Of a DNA stretch of 7,343 nt, positions 1 to 5,881 are shown in pieces. The notes beneath the pieces were generated by a model, which did not search any database, had not been told where the DNA came from, and worked only from the letters and a program-made list of their open reading frames with translations. Each line of letters begins with the position of its first letter. The first letter of the stretch is position 1. The stretch lies in the NCBI GenBank assembly GCA_020432595.1, contig JAGQGA010000264.1, positions 1 through 7,343 on the forward strand, written 5' to 3'. Source of the DNA: Anaerolineales bacterium. GTDB taxonomy: Bacteria; Chloroflexota; Anaerolineae; Promineifilales; Promineifilaceae. The translations under genes were made by a program, and so were the position numbers.

Positions 1-540
1 GTGAATGCCTATCACATTACCTATGGGCTGCCCGTGACCATTACCCGTGGTTCCAACAATATTGGGCCGTTTCAATACCCGGAAAAGGTGGTGCCGCTTT
101 TTGCCACCAACGCCATTGACGGCAAGCCACTGCCAGTTTATGGTGACGGCCGCCAAATGCGGGAGTATCAATATGTGGTGGACCACTGCGAGGCAATTGA
201 TTTGGTGCTGCACAAGGGAGCCATTGGCGAAATCTATAATGTTGGCACGGGGGAGGAAATGGAAAACCTGACGATGGTGGAGGTGCTGCTGGATACGTTG
301 GGCAAATCGCGTGGTTTGATTCGCCACGTGGCCGACCGGCCGGGGCATGACCGCCGCTACAGCCTCAACATTGGCAAAATTCGGGCACTGGGATGGCAGC
401 CGCGCCACACGCCGGCCGAAGCGGTGGCAAAAACGGCCGTTTGGTACCGCGACAACGAATGGTGGTGGCGCAAAGTCCGCAACCATGACTTCGATGCCTA
501 TTATGAAAAGCAATATGGGGAACGGTTAAAGGGAAAGTAA
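1..540 (+). CDS. rfbB: dTDP-glucose 4,6-dehydratase, C-terminal part (5' end outside window)
   Basis: This is the C-terminal 179 residues of an extended short-chain dehydrogenase that converts dTDP-glucose to dTDP-4-keto-6-deoxyglucose, the entry step for rhamnose and other deoxysugars (cytoplasmic, NAD-dependent). Family signatures seen are ITRGSNNIGPFQYPEK (residues 14-29), the substrate-loop VYGDGRQMREYQYVVDH (46-62), GEIYNVGTG (76-84) and RPGHDRRYSLNIGKI (113-127). The RPGHDRRY block is especially typical of RmlB/RffG rather than other nucleotide-sugar epimerases. A full-length enzyme has about 320-350 residues, so the Rossmann domain and the catalytic Tyr-Lys pair lie upstream. The first codon, GTG, aligns with an internal Val (VNAYHITYGLP) and is not a start. 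The tail ending YYEKQYGERLKGK matches the normal C-terminus, so the 3' end is intact. One AACGGCCGTT palindrome lies at 432-441. The gene converges on the decarboxylase operon. Confidence 0.93.
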   Translation: MNAYHITYGLPVTITRGSNNIGPFQYPEKVVPLFATNAIDGKPLPVYGDGRQMREYQYVVDHCEAIDLVLHKGAIGEIYNVGTGEEMENLTMVEVLLDTLGKSRGLIRHVADRPGHDRRYSLNIGKIRALGWQPRHTPAEAVAKTAVWYRDNEWWWRKVRNHDFDAYYEKQYGERLKGK

Positions 541-541
541 T

Positions 542-555
542 CGGTCATCGGTCAT
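542..555. repeat. Heptamer tandem repeat CGGTCAT x2
   Basis: Two perfect adjacent copies of CGGTCAT (542-548 and 549-555) start one base after the stop codon of the dehydratase gene, followed by a degenerate continuation (CAGTGGG). It is part of the 99-bp convergent spacer 541-639, which otherwise holds a second heptamer array and an inverted repeat. Confidence 0.65.
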
Positions 556-582
556 CAGTGGGAATGCCGATTGCCGAACGAT

Positions 583-610
583 AGAGATTAGAGATTGGGG
601 ATTGGAGATT
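583..610. repeat. Heptamer tandem repeat, consensus RGRGATT, x4
   Basis: Four head-to-tail 7-bp units are seen: AGAGATT (583-589), AGAGATT (590-596), GGGGATT (597-603) and GGAGATT (604-610). Two units in inverted orientation, AATCTCT twice, follow at 624-637. Tandem heptamers of this kind recall the short tandemly repeated repetitive (STRR) sequences of cyanobacterial intergenic DNA. Confidence 0.75.
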
Positions 611-637
611 AATGAAGGTTCACAATCTCTAATCTCT
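583..637. terminator. 15-bp perfect inverted repeat between convergent genes; possible bidirectional terminator
   Basis: The left arm AGAGATTAGAGATTG (583-597) is the exact reverse complement of CAATCTCTAATCTCT (623-637), with a 25-base loop. It lies between the stop of the dehydratase gene (540, +) and the stop of the decarboxylase beta subunit (640, -), where a shared terminator is expected. The stem is AT-rich and no T-tract follows on either strand, so it may instead be a by-product of heptamer repeats in opposite orientation. Confidence 0.45.
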
Positions 638-639
638 GC

Positions 640-1233
640 TCACCCATTCACAGCCACCCTTTCACCCAGCAGTGCCGTTTGGAAGCGGTGGGTTAAAAAC
701 GGGCCGTCACGGGGGGGTAACACTTTTGGCTCGGTAACAGGTGACACTTTAATGACGGCAAAAAGGGTGTCGTTGAGCGTGTGGATGGCGTGACGCAGGT
801 CGGGCAGGGCGGCGGCGTGGTGAATGGTGGTGGCGTGGGCGATACCGCAGGCTTGGGCAACGGCCGTTAAATCCACCCCCATCCCCGTATGCGTTCGCTG
901 CTGCCCCGTCTCCCCATACCGCTCATTGTCCAGCACCACAGTCCGCAAATTAGGCGGTCGCTGCGTACCCATAGTCGCCAGGCTCCCCAACCCCATCAAC
1001 ATTTCCCCATCCCCCGTCAGCACCAACACCCGCTGCTGCGGCTGCGCCAGCGCCAACCCCAGCCCAATCATCGCTGCGCCTCCCATCGCCCCCCACAGGG
1101 GAAAATCACGCGGCGAGTCGCCACAGGCCGCTACGTCATAGGCCGGTGCGCCTAGCCCCGCCACCACCAGCAAATCGCTGCGCTCGTGCAGCAGGGCGGC
1201 CACCACTTCGCGCCGATTCAACTTTTCGCTCAT
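640..1233 (-). CDS. ThDP-binding subunit of a sulfopyruvate/phosphonopyruvate decarboxylase-type enzyme (ComE-like beta subunit)
   Basis: This 197-residue protein is the C-terminal (pyrophosphate-binding) half of a ThDP-dependent decarboxylase encoded as a separate gene. The ThDP/Mg signature begins at GDGEML (residues 74-79) and ends at N103 in VVLDNERYGETG. MGGAAMIGLGLALAQP (50-65) is the usual helix before it. The length and the LLM-LGSLATM / LDN-YG-TG pattern match ComE, which with ComD decarboxylates 3-sulfopyruvate to sulfoacetaldehyde in coenzyme M synthesis. The related phosphonopyruvate decarboxylase acts on the phosphono analogue. The ATG at 1233 overlaps the stop of the upstream alpha gene (ATGA), and a strong Shine-Dalgarno GGAGGTG sits at 1244-1238, so the start is well supported and translation is coupled. 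One AACGGCCGTT (859-868) encodes T-A-V at 123-125. The family assignment is firm; the exact keto-acid substrate cannot be read from the sequence. Confidence 0.82.
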   Translation of the reverse strand: MSEKLNRREVVAALLHERSDLLVVAGLGAPAYDVAACGDSPRDFPLWGAMGGAAMIGLGLALAQPQQRVLVLTGDGEMLMGLGSLATMGTQRPPNLRTVVLDNERYGETGQQRTHTGMGVDLTAVAQACGIAHATTIHHAAALPDLRHAIHTLNDTLFAVIKVSPVTEPKVLPPRDGPFLTHRFQTALLGERVAVNG

Positions 1234-1784
1234 GAGCCACCTCCGACAAATTGTTTGGCACCCAAAAACTGCTGCGACAGCAGCACGGCCACACGGCAGC
1301 GGCTTTGGAAGGCTAAACCCAGTGCGCCGCTGAGGGTGGGGATGAGATCAACGGCCGTTTGTACCCGAAACACCACCACCCCGCTTGCCTCTAAAACGGC
1401 CGGCGTGGCCTGTCCCATGGGCACCTGCCACGGGTTAAATTCCCCCCATTCGCCGCGCATGGTGATGAGCATAACCAGCGGCATGTTGGCAATGCGCGGC
1501 AGCGATAGCATGTTGATGCAGTTGCCCACCCCACTTGATTGCATCAGCAGTGCCGCCCGCTGCCCGCCCAAAAACGCCCCAGCCGCCAGCGCAATTCCTT
1601 CCTCCTCAGTGGTCAAGGTTACGGTGCGTATGGTGGGGTCTTGCTGACACAGTTCAATCAGCTGCTTTAGTCCGCCATCGGGGACAAAGGAAACAAGCGT
1701 GATCTGGTGCTGTTGTAGCAAGCGGTGAACATCCTCAGACCAATGGAAAGGCTCTCCGTCAGTTGTCAGGGTTGGCTCTACCAT
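1230..1784 (-). CDS. Pyrimidine-binding subunit of a sulfopyruvate/phosphonopyruvate decarboxylase-type enzyme (ComD-like alpha subunit)
   Basis: This 184-residue protein is the N-terminal (ThDP aminopyrimidine-binding) half of a split decarboxylase. The block TTEEEGIALAAGAFLGG (residues 58-74) carries the Glu that activates the cofactor. LLMQSSGVGNCINMLSLP (79-96), MRGEWGEFNPWQ (109-120) and PMG (122-124) match the ComD/phosphonopyruvate decarboxylase family. It would pair with the next gene to form the active site at the subunit interface. The reading frame is open back to 1862, but the ATG at 1784 is chosen: GAGGAG (1795-1790) lies 5 bases upstream, and the extra N-terminal residues fall in heptamer-repeat DNA and show no conservation-like pattern. 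The gene overlaps the beta gene by 4 bases, so both subunits come from one mRNA. A promoter is expected in the 1785-1949 divergent spacer but none is clear. One AACGGCCGTT lies at 1350-1359. Confidence 0.82.
   Translation of the reverse strand: MVEPTLTTDGEPFHWSEDVHRLLQQHQITLVSFVPDGGLKQLIELCQQDPTIRTVTLTTEEEGIALAAGAFLGGQRAALLMQSSGVGNCINMLSLPRIANMPLVMLITMRGEWGEFNPWQVPMGQATPAVLEASGVVVFRVQTAVDLIPTLSGALGLAFQSRCRVAVLLSQQFLGAKQFVGGGS
1238..1244 (-). promoter_or_regulatory. Ribosome binding site of the beta-subunit gene
   Basis: GGAGGTG on the minus strand, inside the 3' end of the alpha gene. The GGAGG core ends 6 bases before the ATG at 1233. It supports the short start and independent reinitiation at the ATGA overlap. 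Confidence 0.8.
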
Positions 1785-1789
1785 CTTTT

Positions 1790-1795
1790 CTCCTC
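1790..1795 (-). promoter_or_regulatory. Ribosome binding site of the alpha-subunit gene
   Basis: GAGGAG on the minus strand, 5 bases before the ATG at 1784. It decides between this start and the longer open frame reaching 1862. Confidence 0.8.
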
Positions 1796-1802
1796 GTATA
1801 TC

Positions 1803-1857
1803 GTGGCTGGTGGCTGGCGGCTGGTCATCACCAGCTATCAGCTGCTTGCGGCTTGCC
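1803..1857. repeat. Heptamer tandem repeats and small hairpin in the divergent spacer
   Basis: The units GTGGCTG (1803-1809), GTGGCTG (1810-1816) and GCGGCTG (1817-1823) are adjacent and followed by a degenerate unit. A second heptamer pair, GCTTGCG (1844-1850) and GCTTGCC (1851-1857), follows. Between them GCTGGT (1820-1825) and ACCAGC (1830-1835) form a 6-bp inverted repeat with a 4-base loop. This is the 165-bp spacer between the divergent decarboxylase operon and the sugar dehydrogenase gene, so both promoters should be here. An AT-richer stretch at about 1866-1895 (TTGTCC, then TCTAAG) could hold the rightward promoter, but no convincing -35/-10 pair was found. Confidence 0.6.
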
Positions 1858-1949
1858 CGCATCGAGTATTGTCCAAATTTTCTAAGAAAAAGCTAACTTC
1901 CGCCAGTCATGGGTGGCATTATTACGCAATCGCCGCTATCAATTCTGGT

Positions 1950-3293
1950 ATGAAGAAGTTTATCCTTTTGCACCTGTTAATCTTTCTGGCCGCTTGCCAA
2001 CTGCGTGAGGACGGTATTACGGTTACGCCGCCTATTGTGGAACCGGCTGCGCCAACGGCAGCGGCGGTTGTACTAGACACGCCTCTTGAACCAACGGCCG
2101 TTCCTGCCACTAGCGAACCCGACACGCCACCCAGCCCAACGGCCGTTCCTGCCGCCACCCAAACGCCCGAACCCACCGCTATGTCTACGCCCACCCCTAC
2201 CGCCGCGCCAACTGCCACCCCCGAACCTATTCTCGCCACCACCATCCAGCTTGTCCCCATTGCCAGCGGGCTGTTCAAACCAGTTTACCTCACCCATGCC
2301 TTTGACAACCGTCTCTTTGTCGTGGAGCAGCACGGGGTCATCCGCATTATTAGCAATGGCGACCTTTTGGCGCAGCCGTTTTTAGACATACAGGATCGGG
2401 TGGGGTCAAATGCGAGTGAACAGGGTCTTCTGAGCGTGGCGTTTCATCCGAGGTATGGGGAAAACGGCCGTTTTTTCCTAAACTACACCAACAACAGCGG
2501 CGATACCGTCATTTCCCGTTTCCAGGCAAGCAGCGACCCCAATGCCGCCGACCCCACTAGCGAGCAAATCTTGCTCACGCTGCCCCAGCCTTTCCCCAAC
2601 CACAACGGCGGGCAAATCCAGTTTGGCTCCGACGGCTACCTCTACATTGGCATGGGCGACGGCGGCGCGGCCAATGACCCACTAGGAAACGGTCAAAACA
2701 CCGACACACTATTAGGAGCGCTGCTACGGCTTGACATTGACCACAGCGACGGCAGCTATGCCATTCCCGCCGACAACCCATTTGTTAGCGGCAATGCCCG
2801 CAACGAAATTTGGGGATATGGGCTGCGAAATCCGTGGCGCTTTAGCTTCGACCGGCTCACCGGCGACTTGTATCTGGCGGATGTGGGGCAAAACACGTGG
2901 GAAGAAGTGAATTTTGTGGCCGCCGGCCGTCCCGGCGGCATCAACTTTGGCTGGAACATTCTCGAAGGAACCCACTGCTTTAGCAGCAGCAACTGCGACC
3001 CCGCCGGTCTGGAACAGCCCATCTTTGAATACAACCACAGCGAAGGAGGCTGCTCAATTACAGGCGGCTATGTCTATCGCGGGCAGCAATTCCCGCAGCT
3101 TTGGGGCAACTACTTTGTCGGCGACTATTGCAGCGGCAACATTTGGGCTACCGTACCAACAAGCGATGGTACTTTTACCACCCAGCGTGTCCTGGGCAAC
3201 AGCGGCCTGCTCATCTCCAGCTTTGGCGAAGATGCCGCAGGGGAACTGTATGTGCTGGATCACCAGGGAAAGGTGCTGCAAATTCAGCCGTGA
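1950..3293 (+). CDS. PQQ-dependent aldose sugar dehydrogenase-like lipoprotein
   Basis: This 447-residue exported protein is a soluble glucose dehydrogenase/YliI-type beta-propeller, predicted to oxidise aldose sugars with PQQ outside the cytoplasm. A short lipoprotein signal MKKFILLHLLIFLAAC has its lipobox Cys at residue 16. A Pro/Thr/Ala-rich spacer (about 25-95) tethers the domain. Propeller signatures are ASEQGLLSVAFHPRY (155-169), PNHNGGQIQFGSDGYLYIGMGDGG (about 216-239, with the likely catalytic H218), GLRNPWRFSFD (291-301, equivalent of the PQQ/substrate Arg region) and ADVGQNTWEEVN (310-321). Four Cys (343, 349, 368, 394) could form disulfides, fitting an extracytoplasmic site. The frame is open from 1725, but the signal peptide fixes the ATG at 1950. 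No good Shine-Dalgarno is visible before it. It carries three AACGGCCGTT copies. PQQ use is a family expectation; some homologues are only structurally related. Confidence 0.88.
   Translation: MKKFILLHLLIFLAACQLREDGITVTPPIVEPAAPTAAAVVLDTPLEPTAVPATSEPDTPPSPTAVPAATQTPEPTAMSTPTPTAAPTATPEPILATTIQLVPIASGLFKPVYLTHAFDNRLFVVEQHGVIRIISNGDLLAQPFLDIQDRVGSNASEQGLLSVAFHPRYGENGRFFLNYTNNSGDTVISRFQASSDPNAADPTSEQILLTLPQPFPNHNGGQIQFGSDGYLYIGMGDGGAANDPLGNGQNTDTLLGALLRLDIDHSDGSYAIPADNPFVSGNARNEIWGYGLRNPWRFSFDRLTGDLYLADVGQNTWEEVNFVAAGRPGGINFGWNILEGTHCFSSSNCDPAGLEQPIFEYNHSEGGCSITGGYVYRGQQFPQLWGNYFVGDYCSGNIWATVPTSDGTFTTQRVLGNSGLLISSFGEDAAGELYVLDHQGKVLQIQP
2091..2153 (+). repeat. Direct repeat in the lipoprotein linker (45-bp period)
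   Basis: An 18-bp word, CCAACGGCCGTTCCTGCC, occurs at 2091-2108 and again at 2136-2153, exactly 45 bp (15 codons) apart, each encoding P-T-A-V-P-A. The copies keep the reading frame and lie in the low-complexity tether, where length changes would be tolerated. Both contain the dispersed decamer palindrome. Confidence 0.8.
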
Positions 3294-3313
3294 GCGTGTT
3301 GCGAAAATTTTTA

Positions 3314-3337
3314 GGGGGAAAACGGCCGTTTTCCCCC
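3314..3337. terminator. Perfect 24-bp palindrome centred on AACGGCCGTT; possible bidirectional terminator
   Basis: The left arm GGGGGAAAACGG (3314-3325) is followed directly by its reverse complement (3326-3337), with no loop bases. It lies 21 bp past the sugar dehydrogenase stop and 134 bp past the stop of the convergent SulP gene. On the minus strand the palindrome is followed by TAAAAATTTT, a weak U-tract; on the plus strand there is none. A terminator is plausible by position. A protein-binding site is also possible, because a loop-free palindrome would lose some central pairs as an RNA hairpin. Confidence 0.5.
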
Positions 3338-3346
3338 ATTCACCCT

Positions 3347-3367
3347 CGTCAGTCGTCAGTCGTCGGT
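3347..3367. repeat. Heptamer tandem repeat CGTCAGT x2 + CGTCGGT
   Basis: Three adjacent 7-bp units lie at 3347-3353, 3354-3360 and 3361-3367. Further along the same 177-bp convergent spacer (3294-3470), ATTCGTT recurs at 3401-3407, 3409-3415 and 3419-3425, followed by a C/T-rich tract. No gene is seen in this spacer. Confidence 0.7.
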
Positions 3368-3470
3368 TAGAAGCAAAACCAACCATCTACCCCGCGCTTC
3401 ATTCGTTTATTCGTTTTCATTCGTTGCCCCCTCCCCCCTTCACCCCATCATCCATTGTCGTAAGACTTCC

Positions 3471-5687
3471 CTATCGCTCAAGAGCCTGAACGGCCGTTAC
3501 CAAATGCGTCACCCGTTCTGACAAAAAGCGAATAATCAGCCGATGCAACACCGAAGCCACCTCTGGTGCTTCCGACTCCATCTGCCGCAGCTTGTCCCGC
3601 CCCAGCTTATAAACCACACAATCCGTCTCCGCCACCACCGAAGCCGTCCGCACCTGCCCCATATAATAGCCCATCTCCCCCACCACACGCCCCGCCCCCA
3701 TCGTCTCCAATCGCATTGGCGGCAGCCCCGACCGTTCCAACTGCGCCGTCACCTGCCCCAATTCCACAAAATACAAATCATCCGGCGCATCGCCCTGGTG
3801 CATCAAATACGTTCCCGCCGTCACAGATTGCCGCTCCAAATAGGGCAACAGGTCTGCCAAACGAGGTTCATCAGGCAGCATCAGCCGCAGTTGTCCCACC
3901 AGCGTCGTTGCTTCCTCCACCTGTACCAACGCCAACAGATCATTCTCACACCACTCCAGCCCCGAATCCAAATCCCGAAAATATTGCACCACCCCATCAG
4001 CCGCCAAGCCGCCACGCGCCATCTGCGTCTGAATCGCCGCCGTCGCATGGGTAATAACTACCATCGCCTCATGCGTCTCTGCAACTTGCCGCAGCCGCCC
4101 CAGGCTCCGCATCCCGGTTGAATCCAGCCCCGTCACCCGCGTCATATCCAACACAACATACCGCACCTGTTGCTGCTGCAGCCGCTCCCGCATCTGGTTC
4201 AACAACTTTTCGGCGGTGCCAAAAAAGATGAACCCCTGCAACCGCAAAATATACAGTCGCTCCCCATGCAGCCGTAAATGCTGCCGCTCCCCTTGGCTGC
4301 GCGTCACCCGGCTCACCATTTGCTGCCCGGTCAACTCATGGCGCACCACCTCGGTGCGGCTGTAGGCCACAACAAACATGACAATGGCCGCCACCACCCC
4401 AATTGCCACACCGGGCAAGAACCCCACAACCGCGATGGTTAGCAAAATAAAAATGACAATGCCATACTCCACATGGGGCAGCCGCTTCCAGGCATCATAG
4501 ACCCACTCTTTTAAGAAATCTAACCCCAGGAAAAACAACACGCCACCAGCCACAGCCTTGGGAAACAGCGACAAAGTTCCCGCCCCCACCACCAATGCCA
4601 ACAAACAAATAGTTGAAACCAGCACCCCCGCCAAACGGCCCCCCCCCATCTTCACACTCAGCACCGACAGGCTCACAGCCGGATACCCTATCAGCCCCCC
4701 CAACAAGCCAGACCCCAAACTACCAATGCCGGCCGCTTTCATCTCCCGATTCAAATCTATATCCACGTTGGTAGCGGCTTCCAACCCACTTACATTCAAC
4801 AGCAGTGCCACCGTACTCAACACGGCCAGCAGCATTAAATTGGGCAACTGGGCAATGATGGCCGACCATGATACCTGCGATAGATGCAGCCAAATGAGAG
4901 GAGGCCATAGATTGGCATCAGAAAAAGGCCCTAGCAGCCACCCCCCAGTCTGCAATTCAGCCAGCGTTGTCCCGCCTAACCATGCCACCAAATAAAACAA
5001 AATAATCTCGGCGATAATAGTCCCCGGCAGTACCAGAAAATGGCTAAACCGATTGACGTTGAACATCAGCAAAAAGGCAAAGAGAACACCGGGCACCCAG
5101 CGGAGCAGCATGTCTGGCTGTCCCAAGACGGCTACCTGCTGCCAACTGTTTATGGGCAGGTCAGTCATCAGCCCCACCGACCCTATTGCCAACAGCCACC
5201 CTGTTCCGGCCAAAAACCCACCCAGAACGGAGTATGGCAAGAAACGCACCAAATTGCCCAGCGAAAAATGACCGATCAGGAAGAATACGATGCCGGTGGT
5301 GATGGTGGACAAGGCCATCACGGCCACGACTGTGACAAACAAGGACGTGCCCTGTAGCTGTGGTGCCAATGCTTGGGCAATGGCGGCGGCAATGACGGCG
5401 ATAATGGTGGCGGGAATGTCCTGGTTGAGGCTAAGGGTGCCGGGCAGACTACTGAACAGGGCGGCGCATAGACAGGAAACGGCCGTTCCCAACAACGCCA
5501 GCCCCAACCCCTGTGCCGCAAACCCCGACAGCTTGCCAGAAAACACCAGCGCCGACAGTGCCACGGCAAATACCAATTCCAACAAACCAACTACCCCACC
5601 CACCACCACATTTGGCACCAACCGCTGCGGCTTCACCTCATCTGCCAACTTCGCTACCGTGGCGTTGATCCAACTCATCTCCGTCAT
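3471..5687 (-). CDS. SulP/SLC26-family anion transporter with STAS and cyclic-nucleotide-binding domains
   Basis: This 738-residue inner-membrane protein has three modules. Residues about 22-443 are the hydrophobic SulP transport domain, with RFLPYSVLGGFLAGTG (148-163) and the family signature NREMKAAGIGSLGSGLLGG (313-331). Residues about 477-590 are a STAS domain (GFIFFGTAEKL at 485-495; VVLDMTRVTGLDSTG at 511-525), whose D-S-T-G is where STAS proteins can be phosphorylated. Residues about 605-730 are a CRP-type cyclic-nucleotide-binding domain with the phosphate-binding-cassette pattern GEMGYYMGQVRTASV (670-684), keeping the Gly-Glu and Arg. SulP proteins carry sulfate, bicarbonate or other anions; the substrate is not readable here. 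The added domain suggests gating by cAMP/cGMP or c-di-nucleotide levels (inference). The ATG at 5687 has GGGAG about 9 bases upstream; an alternative ATG lies at 5678. Two AACGGCCGTT copies and a nine-G tract (4639-4647) are inside. No carbonic anhydrase domain is attached. Confidence 0.93.
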   Translation of the reverse strand: MTEMSWINATVAKLADEVKPQRLVPNVVVGGVVGLLELVFAVALSALVFSGKLSGFAAQGLGLALLGTAVSCLCAALFSSLPGTLSLNQDIPATIIAVIAAAIAQALAPQLQGTSLFVTVVAVMALSTITTGIVFFLIGHFSLGNLVRFLPYSVLGGFLAGTGWLLAIGSVGLMTDLPINSWQQVAVLGQPDMLLRWVPGVLFAFLLMFNVNRFSHFLVLPGTIIAEIILFYLVAWLGGTTLAELQTGGWLLGPFSDANLWPPLIWLHLSQVSWSAIIAQLPNLMLLAVLSTVALLLNVSGLEAATNVDIDLNREMKAAGIGSLGSGLLGGLIGYPAVSLSVLSVKMGGGRLAGVLVSTICLLALVVGAGTLSLFPKAVAGGVLFFLGLDFLKEWVYDAWKRLPHVEYGIVIFILLTIAVVGFLPGVAIGVVAAIVMFVVAYSRTEVVRHELTGQQMVSRVTRSQGERQHLRLHGERLYILRLQGFIFFGTAEKLLNQMRERLQQQQVRYVVLDMTRVTGLDSTGMRSLGRLRQVAETHEAMVVITHATAAIQTQMARGGLAADGVVQYFRDLDSGLEWCENDLLALVQVEEATTLVGQLRLMLPDEPRLADLLPYLERQSVTAGTYLMHQGDAPDDLYFVELGQVTAQLERSGLPPMRLETMGAGRVVGEMGYYMGQVRTASVVAETDCVVYKLGRDKLRQMESEAPEVASVLHRLIIRFLSERVTHLVTAVQALER

Positions 5688-5750
5688 TCTCTCACTCTCC
5701 CTGCAAAAACAGTTTCTCTACCCTAACCTGGACAAGCCAAAACCAAAAAC

Positions 5751-5851
5751 GTTACACAGAGGTTCACAGCAGAGAAGCACAGAGAAAAAAGGCGTTGTTT
5801 GTCTCGTTTCCTCTGTGAGACTCTTTCTTATCTCTGTGTAACTCTGTGTCA
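5751..5851. repeat. Nested inverted repeat of ACACAGAG/CTCTGTGT words
   Basis: GTTACACAGAG (5751-5761) is the exact reverse complement of CTCTGTGTAAC (5832-5842). Inside it, CACAGAG (5778-5784) pairs with CTCTGTG (5811-5817). On the right, the 10-bp word CTCTGTGTAA (5832-5841) repeats as CTCTGTGTCA (5842-5851). The element fills most of the 194-bp spacer between the HD gene and the SulP gene (same strand). It could end transcription of the TPR-HD unit or be a dispersed non-autonomous repeat; no gene is seen in the spacer. Confidence 0.6.
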
Positions 5852-5881
5852 CTTCTTGTTTTGTGTACAAAGATTTCATCG

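Noticed and set aside
542..637. Possible CRISPR-like repeat array.
   Set aside because: Units are only 7 bp, directly adjacent, with no spacers and no cas gene.
824..1155. Plus-strand open frames opposite the beta subunit.
   Set aside because: They are antisense shadows of a gene with a clear ThDP motif and ribosome binding site.
1785..1862. Longer N-terminus for the alpha subunit starting at 1862.
   Set aside because: The ATG at 1784 has a strong ribosome binding site, and the extra residues come from repeat DNA.
1725..1949. Upstream extension of the sugar dehydrogenase reading frame (75 more residues).
   Set aside because: It overlaps the start of the divergent decarboxylase gene and heptamer repeats, and would bury the clear lipoprotein signal peptide that begins at 1950.
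1922..2278. Minus-strand Gly/Val/Ala-rich open frame opposite the lipoprotein tether.
   Set aside because: It is the complement of the Pro/Thr/Ala repeat-coding DNA; its composition is explained by the antisense of that linker.
3314..3337. Classical Rho-independent terminator for the sugar dehydrogenase gene.
   Set aside because: No T-run follows on the plus strand, so a textbook terminator call is not supported; it is kept only as a possible terminator/palindrome.
3543..4121. Long plus-strand open frames, rich in Pro/His/Arg, opposite the transporter gene (also 4558-4995 and 5290-5841).
   Set aside because: They are antisense shadows with low-complexity composition and no recognisable domain, lying over a well-supported gene.
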